DNA from: an uncultured Steroidobacter sp.
GTDB taxonomy: Bacteria; Pseudomonadota; Gammaproteobacteria; Steroidobacterales; Steroidobacteraceae
Assembly (NCBI GenBank): GCA_938008435.1
Contig: CALLKK010000011.1
Span: 1-64,000, forward strand
DNA length: 64,000 nt
Reading direction: 5' to 3'
The notes under the pieces: generated by a model
What the model was told of the DNA's origin: nothing
The model's database searches: none
What the model saw: only the letters and a program-made list of their open reading frames with translations
Translations under genes and position numbers: made by a program
Part shown: positions 52,135 to 60,656 of the stretch, piece after piece
How positions within the stretch are numbered: the stretch's first letter is position 1
How the letters are laid out: every line of letters starts with the position of its first letter

Positions 52135-53229
52135 TTATCCGGGCGCGAGATCCAACTTCGGCAGCACGCTCGTGTCCGTGACGTAGCGTGCGAAGAGCCG
52201 CTTGTCGGTCGCGTAGACGTAGGCATCGTCGGGGTCGACCTCCTTGGCCTGCACCGCGGCGAGCAATGCCTGGTCGAGCAGCTGCATGCCGAGATCCTTG
52301 CCGGTCTGCAACTGTGCGGGAATCTGATGCGTCTGGTCGGTCATGATCAGCTTACCGATCGCGCGCGTGACCACCATGATCTCGCAGATCGCCTTGCGGC
52401 CGCGTTGATCGGCGGTTTTCACCAGCACCTGCGTGATGACGGCGATCAGGCTCTGCGAGAGGAAGCTCTTGGTCTGCTCGCGCTCGTCGGCGGGTAGGGC
52501 ATCGACGATACGGTCGATCGTCTTGACCGCGCCCGTGGTGTGCAGCGTGCCGAGCACGAGGTGGCCGGTTTCCGCCGCCGTCATCGCCCAGCGGATCGTC
52601 TCGGCGTCGCGCAGCTCGCCGACGAGGATCACGTCGGGGTCCTCGCGCATCGCGGCGCGCACGCCTTCGGCGAACGAGGGCAGGTGCGTGTTGAGCTCGC
52701 GCTGGATGATCTGGCTCTGCTTGCTCTTGTGCACGAACTCGATCGGATCCTCTAGGCTGATGATGTTCAGCCGACGCGTCGAGTTGAGGTAGTCGATCAT
52801 CGCGGCGAGCGTCGTCGACTTGCCCGTGCCGGTCGAGCCCGTCACGAGGATCATTCCTTGATGGTGATCGCAGAGCTTCTTGACGATTGGCGGCAAGCCC
52901 AGCCGGTCGAGGCTCGGCACTTCGGACGGAATCGCGCGGAAGGTCGCGCCGATGCCCGTTTCCTTGCGGAAGACGTTCACGCGGAAGCGTCCGCCGTGCG
53001 CCGCGACGTAGGAAAAGTCGACGTCGTGCCCGCGCCGCAGCAACTCCAGGTTCGGCCGGCTGATGATCTCCGCGATGTAACCCTCGAGCTCCGTTTGGCT
53101 CAAGTCGCGGAACTTGATCGGCAGCAGATCGCCGTGCATGCGCAGCATGGGCGGCAGGCCGACGGCAAAGTGAATGTCCGAGCAGCCTTGATCGGTGCCG
53201 AGCTTGAGGAATGCGTCGATGCGAGCCAT
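52135..53229 (-). CDS. PilT-type twitching/secretion ATPase (first copy)
   Basis: Protein of 364 residues starting MARIDAFLKLGTDQGCSDIHFAVG. Walker A GSTGTGKST is at 131-139, the Asp box SLEDPIEFVH and Walker B AMREDPDVILVGELRD follow, and the His box is LVLGTLHTTGAVKTIDR. AIRNLI reads AIGKLI, and residues after about 325 (VDPDDAYVYATDKRLF) extend past the PilT core. It powers retraction of pili or a related machine if an assembly apparatus is present elsewhere. Its 5' end follows a repeat-filled 198-base gap after the kinase gene. Confidence 0.88.
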   Translation of the reverse strand: MARIDAFLKLGTDQGCSDIHFAVGLPPMLRMHGDLLPIKFRDLSQTELEGYIAEIISRPNLELLRRGHDVDFSYVAAHGGRFRVNVFRKETGIGATFRAIPSEVPSLDRLGLPPIVKKLCDHHQGMILVTGSTGTGKSTTLAAMIDYLNSTRRLNIISLEDPIEFVHKSKQSQIIQRELNTHLPSFAEGVRAAMREDPDVILVGELRDAETIRWAMTAAETGHLVLGTLHTTGAVKTIDRIVDALPADEREQTKSFLSQSLIAVITQVLVKTADQRGRKAICEIMVVTRAIGKLIMTDQTHQIPAQLQTGKDLGMQLLDQALLAAVQAKEVDPDDAYVYATDKRLFARYVTDTSVLPKLDLAPG

Positions 53230-53230
53230 G

Positions 53231-53411
53231 GATGCGGCTGGAGGCTAGAGGCTGGAGGCTGGGGCCGAAAGCCCCTCGGGCGCGCATCGTGCGCAGAGCA
53301 GGTCTTCGAGGGATGCGAAGCCGACAGCCATCAGCCAGTGATGCTACTCGTATGGGACGACATTAGGTGTGCAGGGTACAGGCTCCAGCCCCCAGCCTCC
53401 AGCCCCCAGCC
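53231..53411. repeat. inverted pair of GGCTGGAGGCT repeats between kinase and PilT genes
   Basis: A run of GGCTGGAGGCTAGAGGCTGG units at 53231-53261 faces an inverted run of GGCTCCAGCCCCCAGCCTCC units at about 53381-53410. They enclose about 115 bases without a recognisable gene. The arms could pair in RNA or single-stranded DNA. The GGGAGGCTGG motif also occurs in the duplication at 3851-4020, linking this locus to the same dispersed family. Confidence 0.7.
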
Positions 53412-53427
53412 GGCGCTGCCGGCAGCG

Positions 53428-55827
53428 CTAGAGCGCCTTCTCCAGCGCCAGGCGCAGCTCGTCCATGCTCTGGAAGCGTTTGAGCTTGTCGACCGCCATT
53501 GCCTTGACCACGATGTCGGAGACGGTCTTGGGCAGCTCGGGGTTGACCTCGATCGGGGGCTTCGCCTTGCCTTGGACGTGTTGGTACATCACCGACATGT
53601 GGTCGCCGCGGCTGTAAGGCGGTACGCCCGTCACCATCTCGTAGAGGATGACGCCGAGGCTGTAGATGTCGGCGCGTGCATCGACCTTCTTGCCGAGGAT
53701 CTGCTCGGGCGCCATGTACTTCGGCGAGCCGATGACGTAACCGGTCTTGGTGAGCTGCGTGTCGCCTTCCTTCTGCGCGGCGGCCACGCCGAAGTCCACG
53801 ATCTTGAGCAGGCCCTCGTCGTTGATGAGGATGTTGGCCGGCTTCAAGTCGCGATGCACGATGCCGGCCTGGTGCGCGATCGCCATGCCGGTGGCGATGT
53901 CGCAGCCGTACTTGATGGCGCGCTCGAGCGGCAGGGGCTTTTCGTTGACGATCTCGGCACTCAGCGTGTGCGAGGGGAAGTACTCCATCGAGATCGCGTA
54001 ATTGCCCCGCATGTACAAGAAGTCGTAGATGCGGATGACGTTCTTGTGCGTGATCTTGCGCGAGTAGCGCAGCTCGTGGATGAAGCGCTTCATCATCTCT
54101 TCATCCTGCGAGACGTTCGGGTTGAGGAACTTGAGAATGAGCCGTTCCTCGACCACCGTGTCCTCGACCAAGAGCACCGTACCGAAGGCGCCCTTGCCGA
54201 TCTTCTCGATGAACTTGTAGCGCCCTTCGATGACGTCGCCGGGCTTGAGCGTCGAGATGTCGAGCTTCTGTGTGGCGGATGCGGCTTCCTCCGCCTTCTT
54301 GAGCACCGCATCGACGTCGCTGCGATCGATGAGGAGCGTGCGGGCCGGTTCGGCCATGCGCGCCGCTTTGAGCTGGGCCGCCACGGCTGTGCTCGAGTAG
54401 CGCGCGTCGATCTCCTCGATCGCGCGAATCGCCGCACGCTGAATGGTCTCGTCGTTGGTCGCGGCGCCGGCCGATTGAATGTAACCGCGGATCGCATCCG
54501 CGCGCCGGTCGTCGGCGAGACGTGCGAGCGCGTTGATCACCTCGACCTTGATCTCCGTCTCGGGCCGCTCGAGCAGTCGCACCATCGGATCGATCACGCG
54601 CGCATCGCCGATCTTGCCGAGCGCGCGCACGACCGTCGGCAGCGAGCGCGTGTTGTTGGCGTTCAGCAGCTCGAGCAGGGCGGGCAGCGCCTTCTTGCTG
54701 CCGATCTCGGCGAGCGCATCGACAGCGCGCTCGCTGACCCACCAGTCCTTGTCCTTGGTGGCCTCGATGAGGAAGTTGATGGCGCGCTCGTCCTTCGTCT
54801 GATTGAGGATCTCGATGGCGGCGCGGCGCACATCTTCGTCCTCGTCGCGCACGAGCTCGATCACGGCATCGACCACGCGCGGTCCGCCGATCTTGCCGAG
54901 CGCATCGGCCGCACGCGTGCGCACCCACCAGTCGTCGTCCTTGATGGCTTGCAGCAGGTGCTTGATGTCCTTGGCGGTGCCGAGGTGGTTGAGTACCTCG
55001 ACCGCAGCGCGGCGCGCATACTCGTTCTCGTCCTTGAGCACGTCGATGAGGTACTTCATCGTGTCCGGATCCTTGGCCCGGACCACGACGTCGATGGCGC
55101 GGCTCGAGATCTCGATGTCCGGATCGCGCAGCATCGCGCACACCGGCTTGATCTGGATCGGCCCATCCATCTTGGCGAGCGCGTTGAGCGCCGCCTTGCG
55201 GATCAGCTTGTTCGGATCTTTGAGCTGGCCCTGCAGTGCGGTCGCCACCTCGGGCCGGTTGAAGCGCGCGAGGATGTTGATGATGTGCATGCGCGCGACG
55301 GTGTCCTTGCCCTCGATGCGGCTGATGAGCTCGGGAATGGCGCTCTCGTCCGCGAGCTCGCCGACGATGCGGAAGAGCGCGGCCTTCTCGTTGGCTTCCT
55401 GGCTATAGGCATGCTGCAGCAGGTCGCGCACCGTGAAGCGATGCTTCTGCGCGTTGATGATCTCGAGAATGGCCGGTTTGGAGATGTCGTCGCGCTCGAG
55501 CAGCTCGATCAAAAGCGAGGGGCTGTAATTGCGGCTGGCCGACAGCGCAAGACCGACCGCCGCGAGGGTGCGCGGATTCGCATCGGCGAGGCTGTCCGCG
55601 AGGATCGGGAAGGTCTTGTTGTCGATGAGCTGCGTCAAGATGTCGACGTAAGCGGCGGTTTCCTTTTTGTCCGCCACCGCGAGCGCATCGAGGATCTTGG
55701 GGATGGCGCCGGCGCCGATTTTCGCGAGCTTTTGGAAAGCCTTCTGCGATTCCGGATTCAGCGGATCGCCGATGCTGCGAATCTCCGCAATCAGGCGTTC
55801 GGCTCTCAGATCGGCAAAGAAACTCAT
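53428..55827 (-). CDS. HEAT-repeat serine/threonine protein kinase
   Basis: Cytosolic protein of 799 residues without membrane helix. Residues about 1-480 are a solenoid of roughly a dozen HEAT/PBS-lyase-type repeats of about 31 residues (pattern DDDWWVRTRAADALGKIG, DEDEDVRRAAIEILNQ). After a linker, a complete Hanks-type kinase runs from about 537 to 799: glycine loop GKGAFG, LILKFL lysine, HRDLKPAN, DFG, GSPKYMAPEQ and DIYSLGVILYEM. All catalytic residues are present. It is first in line with two PilT-type ATPase genes, suggesting control of pilus retraction by phosphorylation; that link is inference. Confidence 0.92.
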   Translation of the reverse strand: MSFFADLRAERLIAEIRSIGDPLNPESQKAFQKLAKIGAGAIPKILDALAVADKKETAAYVDILTQLIDNKTFPILADSLADANPRTLAAVGLALSASRNYSPSLLIELLERDDISKPAILEIINAQKHRFTVRDLLQHAYSQEANEKAALFRIVGELADESAIPELISRIEGKDTVARMHIINILARFNRPEVATALQGQLKDPNKLIRKAALNALAKMDGPIQIKPVCAMLRDPDIEISSRAIDVVVRAKDPDTMKYLIDVLKDENEYARRAAVEVLNHLGTAKDIKHLLQAIKDDDWWVRTRAADALGKIGGPRVVDAVIELVRDEDEDVRRAAIEILNQTKDERAINFLIEATKDKDWWVSERAVDALAEIGSKKALPALLELLNANNTRSLPTVVRALGKIGDARVIDPMVRLLERPETEIKVEVINALARLADDRRADAIRGYIQSAGAATNDETIQRAAIRAIEEIDARYSSTAVAAQLKAARMAEPARTLLIDRSDVDAVLKKAEEAASATQKLDISTLKPGDVIEGRYKFIEKIGKGAFGTVLLVEDTVVEERLILKFLNPNVSQDEEMMKRFIHELRYSRKITHKNVIRIYDFLYMRGNYAISMEYFPSHTLSAEIVNEKPLPLERAIKYGCDIATGMAIAHQAGIVHRDLKPANILINDEGLLKIVDFGVAAAQKEGDTQLTKTGYVIGSPKYMAPEQILGKKVDARADIYSLGVILYEMVTGVPPYSRGDHMSVMYQHVQGKAKPPIEVNPELPKTVSDIVVKAMAVDKLKRFQSMDELRLALEKAL

Positions 55828-56081
55828 CGAGTCGTCTCGGTATCCATCGCGTTATACGCGCTCGTAATGCGCCGCGCGCCCGCCGCTGACGGTTTTCGAG
55901 TCCGCTCCATCGGGCGAAAGAGGCACTTTCATTGCTCTGAACGCTTTGGGCTGGATTATGCCATGGGCGGGGGTGTCGCAAAGACGAGACTGGTCCGAAA
56001 GGGCAAGGCGCCGCGTGCCGCGCGCGATCCGCTAGAATGCGCGGCCCCACGAAAGGCAGCATCCGCTGCGGTACGACCACC

Positions 56082-57176
56082 ATGAGCACAGAGCGCGAAT
56101 CGGCCATCCGCCACGCCGTCGACACCTACATCGAGCCCTACGTCGGCTTGTCCGTGGCAGAAATGGCCGCGGTCCGTTCGGTTCGCGTCGCGGACGACCG
56201 CGTGGAGATCGAGCTGGCGTTGCCGATTCCCGCGCGCAGATATGGGGCCGAGCTTGCGGCCGCGCTCGGCGAGCATCTCGCCGCGCTCGTTCCGGCTGGC
56301 AACGTTCACGTCAACGTCGTCTGGGAGGTGGCGGCGCGCCCCATCAAAGCGCCGATCCAGCCGATCCAAGGCATTCGCAACATCATCGCGGTCGCCTCGG
56401 GCAAGGGCGGCGTCGGCAAGTCCACCACGGCGGCCAATTTGGCGCTCGCGCTCGCGCAGGAAGGTGCGGCGGTCGGTCTGCTCGATGCGGACATCTACGG
56501 CCCGAGCCAGCCGACGATGATGGGGCTCAGCGGGCAGCGCCCGACGAGCCCCGATCAGCGCTCGCTCATCGCGCCGGTCGCGCACGGCGTGAAAGTCATG
56601 TCGATCGGTTTTCTGATCGACGAGGAGCAGCCGATGGTCTGGCGCGGTCCGATGGTGACGCAGGCGCTGGTGCAGCTGCTCGAAACGACGCGCTGGGGCG
56701 AGCTCGACTACTTGATCGTCGACATGCCGCCCGGCACGGGCGATACGCAGCTCACGCTCTCGCAGCGCGTTCCGGTGAGCGGTGCCGTGATCGTCTCGAC
56801 GCCGCAGGACATCGCGCTGCTCGATGCGCGCAAAGGGCTGCGCATGTTCCAGAAGGTCGATGTGCCGGTGCTCGGCATCGTGGAGAACATGAGCACGCAC
56901 GTGTGCTCGCGCTGCGGGCACGAGGAGCACATCTTCGGCGCCGGCGGCGGCCGGCGCATGGCCGAGCAGTACGGCGTGCCGTTGCTCGGCGAGCTGCCGC
57001 TCGATCTGAGGATTCGCGAGCAGACCGATGCCGGCCAGCCGACCGTCGTGGCCGACGCCGATGGGCCGCTCGGCCGCGCGTATCTCGAATTCGCGCGGCG
57101 GACGGCCGGTTCGCTGGCGCGCGCGAATCTCAAGGCGCCGCCGGCGTTCCCGACGATCACGGTGGAGGAAAGCTGA
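56082..57176 (+). CDS. apbC: Mrp/ApbC-type iron-sulfur cluster carrier ATPase
   Basis: P-loop NTPase of 364 residues that carries Fe-S clusters. An N-terminal MIP18-like domain (about 1-85) precedes the deviant Walker A GKGGVGKST at 107-115, then DADIYGPSQP and DMPPGTGD. The cluster-binding pair is C275/C278 in HVCSRCG. TAGAAT at 56032-56037 resembles a -10 element just upstream. It is divergent from the kinase gene and followed by dcd, as in Pseudomonas. Confidence 0.95.
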   Translation: MSTERESAIRHAVDTYIEPYVGLSVAEMAAVRSVRVADDRVEIELALPIPARRYGAELAAALGEHLAALVPAGNVHVNVVWEVAARPIKAPIQPIQGIRNIIAVASGKGGVGKSTTAANLALALAQEGAAVGLLDADIYGPSQPTMMGLSGQRPTSPDQRSLIAPVAHGVKVMSIGFLIDEEQPMVWRGPMVTQALVQLLETTRWGELDYLIVDMPPGTGDTQLTLSQRVPVSGAVIVSTPQDIALLDARKGLRMFQKVDVPVLGIVENMSTHVCSRCGHEEHIFGAGGGRRMAEQYGVPLLGELPLDLRIREQTDAGQPTVVADADGPLGRAYLEFARRTAGSLARANLKAPPAFPTITVEES

Positions 57177-57410
57177 CTCTGGGCGGCGCCTCTCGCGCTA
57201 GCCAGCGCGTGGCGGACGCGAGATACTTCGCGCCGCTTTGCGGCGGTGGACGGTGCGCGGCGGGCGTACCGAGTGGCGGCGCGACAAGAAGGCCTCTACC
57301 GGCCGCGACGGATCATCGAAGACAAGTCCATCAGCCACATTCGGAAGCGGTAACCGGCGCGGCTCATCGAGCGCGGGGTGCCGTTGGTTCAGTCGGCCGA
57401 GGAAACACAG

Positions 57411-57974
57411 GTGAGCATCAAATCCGATCGCTGGATCCGCGAGATGGCGCGCAAGGGCATGATCGATCCCTTCGAGCCGAATCAGATCCGGACCTCCACG
57501 AACGGCAAGATCATCTCGTACGGGACGTCGAGCTACGGCTACGACGTGCGTTGCGCGAACGAGTTCAAGATCTTCACGAACATCAACTCGACGATCGTCG
57601 ATCCGAAGAACTTCGATTCCGGCAGCTTCGTCGACGTCGTCTCGGACGTTTGCATCATCCCGCCGAATTCCTTCGCGCTGGCGCGCACGGTCGAATATTT
57701 CCGCATCCCGCGCAACGTGCTGACGATCTGCCTCGGCAAGTCGACGTACGCGCGCTGCGGCATCATCGTCAACGTGACGCCGCTCGAGCCGGAGTGGGAA
57801 GGTCACGTGACGCTCGAGTTCTCCAATACGACGCCGCTGCCCGCCAAGATCTACGCGAACGAGGGCGTCGCGCAGATGCTCTTCCTCGAATCGGATGAAG
57901 TTTGCGAGATCTCGTACAAGGACCGCGGCGGCAAGTATCAAGGCCAACGCGGCGTGACGCTGCCGAAGGCGTGA
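57411..57974 (+). CDS. dcd: dCTP deaminase
   Basis: Enzyme of 187 residues that deaminates dCTP to dUTP for dTMP synthesis. It starts at GTG (SIKSDRWIREMA) after a GAGGAAA ribosome site, giving the E. coli-type length. The family blocks NVTPLEPEWEGHVTLEFSNTTPLPAKIY contain the catalytic glutamate (E in WEGHVTLEFSN), and SSYGYDVRC and AGFTGQ-like FLESDEVCEISYKDRGGKYQGQ complete it. It converges on the DUF3108 gene with a 24-base gap. Confidence 0.95.
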   Translation: MSIKSDRWIREMARKGMIDPFEPNQIRTSTNGKIISYGTSSYGYDVRCANEFKIFTNINSTIVDPKNFDSGSFVDVVSDVCIIPPNSFALARTVEYFRIPRNVLTICLGKSTYARCGIIVNVTPLEPEWEGHVTLEFSNTTPLPAKIYANEGVAQMLFLESDEVCEISYKDRGGKYQGQRGVTLPKA

Positions 57975-57998
57975 GGCGCGCGGACGCGCGCTAGCGCG

Positions 57999-58760
57999 CT
58001 ATTTGGCGGGCGCTTCGTCGCGCTCGAGCGAGCGGATCTCCATTACCGTCTCGACCTTGCCCTTGCGGATCTGCTCGGCGCGCACGGCGACGTAACCGAG
58101 GCTCGGGGCCAGCCAGAAGCGGGAGCGACGATCCGAGCCTTCGCGCGCGCTTTCGTAGACGACCGTTTCGATGGCGCCGAACGGCGTGGTGACGGTCTCG
58201 GTGCCGGTGCGGCGGTAGCTGTAGCGCTTGATCCGCTCATCGTCGATGAGCGGGATCGTCCCAGGCTCTTCGCCGCGGGCCAGCGCGGTCATCACGGCCA
58301 CTTGAATCGAGAGCCGGTCCTGCAAGCGCGGTTCGACGGGCAGATCGACCTTCTGGCCGTCCGCAATGCCGGTGACGCGGCCGGCTTCCCAATCGAAAGT
58401 GAGCTGGCCGTCGTCCTTCGAGTTTCCTTTGCCTTGCTTGAGCGTCCACTTCACCGGACGCACGCCATCGGCGTCGACGAGTAGCTCGCTGCGTTCGACC
58501 GCGTTGCGCCCGACGACGAGCCGCGCTAGGAAGCTCGGATTCGCTGTGGTTTCGTAGACGTAGCGGTCGCCGCCCGTGCGGCGCAGCGCAAACGAGAGCG
58601 TGCCGGCATCGAGGCCGCGATAGGACACGGCGTAGCTTGCGGCGTACTCCGGCGGGGCAGCCGGCGCGTCGGCGTGCGCAAGCGGGAGCGAGAGCGCCAA
58701 CGCAGCCAAGAAGCTCGCGGCGAGCGTCGTGAGTCGGAACGATGTTCTTGCGATAGGCAA
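57999..58760 (-). CDS. DUF3108 periplasmic protein
   Basis: Protein of 253 residues. I chose TTG 58760, one base beyond the purN stop; any earlier start would lie inside purN. This start gives a signal peptide (TTLAASFLAALALSLPLAHADA) cut near residue 27. The body shows the DUF3108 pattern: YAVSYRGLDAGTLSFALRR, SELLVDADGVRPVKW, LTFDWEAGRVTG and a C-terminal W/F-LAPSLGYVAVRAEQIRKGK. Function is unknown. Pseudomonas has a DUF3108 gene at the same place next to purN. Confidence 0.85.
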   Translation of the reverse strand: MPIARTSFRLTTLAASFLAALALSLPLAHADAPAAPPEYAASYAVSYRGLDAGTLSFALRRTGGDRYVYETTANPSFLARLVVGRNAVERSELLVDADGVRPVKWTLKQGKGNSKDDGQLTFDWEAGRVTGIADGQKVDLPVEPRLQDRLSIQVAVMTALARGEEPGTIPLIDDERIKRYSYRRTGTETVTTPFGAIETVVYESAREGSDRRSRFWLAPSLGYVAVRAEQIRKGKVETVMEIRSLERDEAPAK

Positions 58761-58761
58761 T

Positions 58762-59436
58762 TTAGCGTTCTCGCGCGTCGAGCACGAACGGTTTGGCCAA
58801 CGGCTCGCCATCGAAATAGATGCGCTCATCTTCGAGCTTGAGCCTTCCGAGCGCAAACCACTCGATCGCTTGCGGGTAGATGATGTGTTCCTGGCGCTGA
58901 ACTCGAGCTGAAAGGGTCGCCTCGGTGTCGTTGGGGCGCACCTCGACGCTCGCTTGAATAATGACCGGGCCGCCGTCGAGTTCCTCGGTGACGAAGTGCA
59001 CGCTCGCGCCGTGCTCGCGATCGCCGGCCTCGAGCGCGCGTCGATGCGTATGCAGGCCGGGATATTTCGGCAGCAGCGAAGGATGGATGTTCAGAAGCCG
59101 TCCGCGAAACCGGTTCACGAACTTCGGGCTCAGGATGCGCATGAATCCGGCCAGCACGACAAGCTGCGGCGCGAACGAATCGACGAGCTCCGCGAGCGCG
59201 CGATCATACTCTGCGCGGTCGCCGAAAGCCTTCGGGCTGAGCGCGCGCGTTTCGATGCCGAGCGACTGGGCGAGTGCAAGGCCGCCCGCCGTTTCTTTGT
59301 CGCTGATCACGGCGCGCACCTCGACGGGCAGGCGCCCGTCGCGGGCACGCTCGGCGATCGCCTGCATATTGCTGCCGCGACCGGAAATGAGCACGACGAT
59401 GGGAATGCGCGGCGCGCGCGATTCGGCTGCGTGCAT
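58762..59436 (-). CDS. purN: phosphoribosylglycinamide formyltransferase (GART 1)
   Basis: Folate-dependent enzyme of 224 residues, third step of purine synthesis. GRGSNMQAI holds the substrate loop. The catalytic set is NIHPSLLPKYPGLHTHRRAL (Asn and His) and later an aspartate in VTEELDGGPVI. The N-terminus includes MHAAESRAPRIPIVVLISG. It starts 8 bases after purM and runs directly into the DUF3108 gene. Confidence 0.96.
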   Translation of the reverse strand: MHAAESRAPRIPIVVLISGRGSNMQAIAERARDGRLPVEVRAVISDKETAGGLALAQSLGIETRALSPKAFGDRAEYDRALAELVDSFAPQLVVLAGFMRILSPKFVNRFRGRLLNIHPSLLPKYPGLHTHRRALEAGDREHGASVHFVTEELDGGPVIIQASVEVRPNDTEATLSARVQRQEHIIYPQAIEWFALGRLKLEDERIYFDGEPLAKPFVLDARER

Positions 59437-59444
59437 GGGCGCGC

Positions 59445-60482
59445 TTAGCTGCGAATGATGACGCCGCCGTCGCCGCGGCGGACCTCGCCGATGACGACCG
59501 GCTGCTCGCCGTGCGCGCGCAGGCATTCGAGCGCCTTGTCCGTGTGCTCGGCCGCTACGCAGATCGTCATGCCGATGCCGCAGTTGAACGTGCGATACAT
59601 TTCCTCGTTCGGGATGTTGCCGGCCTTCTGCAGCCAATCGAACACGGGCGGGCGCTGCCACGTTTGCGCGCTTAGGATCACTTCGAGCCCGTGCGGCACG
59701 ACGCGCGGAATGTTCTCCGTCAGTCCGCCGCCCGTGATGTGCGCGATGCCGTGGATGGCGACGGTCTGCGCGAGCGCGAGCACGGGCTTGACGTAGATGC
59801 GCGTCGGCGCGAGCAGTGCGTCGTAGAGCAGCTGATCGCCGAGCTTGGTCTGCGGCGTCGCCTTGGTGAGTTCGAGAAGCTTGCGAATGAGCGAGTAGCC
59901 GTTCGAATGCGGCCCGGAGGAGGGCAAGCCGATGATGGTGTCGCCGGGACGCGTGCGGCTGCCGTCGATGATGGCGTCCTTCTCGACGATGCCGACGCAG
60001 AAGCCTGCGAGATCGTAATCGCCTTCGGCATACATGCCGGGCATTTCCGCAGTTTCGCCGCCGATGAGTGCCGCGCCTGCTTGGACGCAGCCTTCGACGA
60101 TGCCCTTGATGACGGATTCGGCCACCGGAACGCTCAACTTGCCGGTGGCGTAGTAGTCGAGGAAGAAGAGCGGCTCGGCGCCCTGGACGACGACGTCGTT
60201 GACGCACATCGCGACCAAGTCGATGCCGATCGTGTCATGACGGCCGGTTTCGATCGCAAGACGCAGCTTGGTGCCCACGCCGTCGGTGCCCGAGACGAGC
60301 ACGGGCTTCTTGTAGCGATCGAGCGGCAGCTCGAAGAGTGCGCCGAAGCCGCCGAGGCCGCCGAGCACCTCGGGGCGCATCGAGCGTTTGACGACCGGCT
60401 TGATGCGCTCGACGAGCTCTTCGCCCGCATCGATGTCGACGCCTGCGTCTTTGTACGTGATCGGACCGGGAGGACGAGACAT
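59445..60482 (-). CDS. purM: phosphoribosylformylglycinamidine cyclo-ligase
   Basis: AIR synthetase of 345 residues, exactly the E. coli length when started at ATG 60482 (MSRPPGPITYKDAGVDIDAG). It closes the imidazole ring in purine synthesis with ATP. GTDGVGTKLRLA, AMCVNDVVVQGAEPLFFLDYYA and GGETAEMPGMY are family motifs. It is upstream of purN on the same strand and divergent from the DUF2066 gene. Confidence 0.97.
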   Translation of the reverse strand: MSRPPGPITYKDAGVDIDAGEELVERIKPVVKRSMRPEVLGGLGGFGALFELPLDRYKKPVLVSGTDGVGTKLRLAIETGRHDTIGIDLVAMCVNDVVVQGAEPLFFLDYYATGKLSVPVAESVIKGIVEGCVQAGAALIGGETAEMPGMYAEGDYDLAGFCVGIVEKDAIIDGSRTRPGDTIIGLPSSGPHSNGYSLIRKLLELTKATPQTKLGDQLLYDALLAPTRIYVKPVLALAQTVAIHGIAHITGGGLTENIPRVVPHGLEVILSAQTWQRPPVFDWLQKAGNIPNEEMYRTFNCGIGMTICVAAEHTDKALECLRAHGEQPVVIGEVRRGDGGVIIRS

Positions 60483-60656
60483 AGGCTTTACCAAGGACTT
60501 CAAATCAATGTTGTGCATCCTCGGAATCGGCTCGCTCGCACGTGCAGCTCCGGGATGGGCTTCGGATCTTACGCGAAGGTGGGCTGTGTTATTTTACACG
60601 CCCCCTGGCGCCAGGCGGAGCGGGGCTTCGCCACAAAGGATGCTTGTGTTTTCTCC

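Noticed and set aside
52858..56085. A 1075-codon plus-strand frame opposite the kinase and PilT-type genes
   Set aside because: It spans two real minus-strand genes and the repeat gap; no domain is recognisable, and its repetitive pattern is the antisense of the HEAT repeats.
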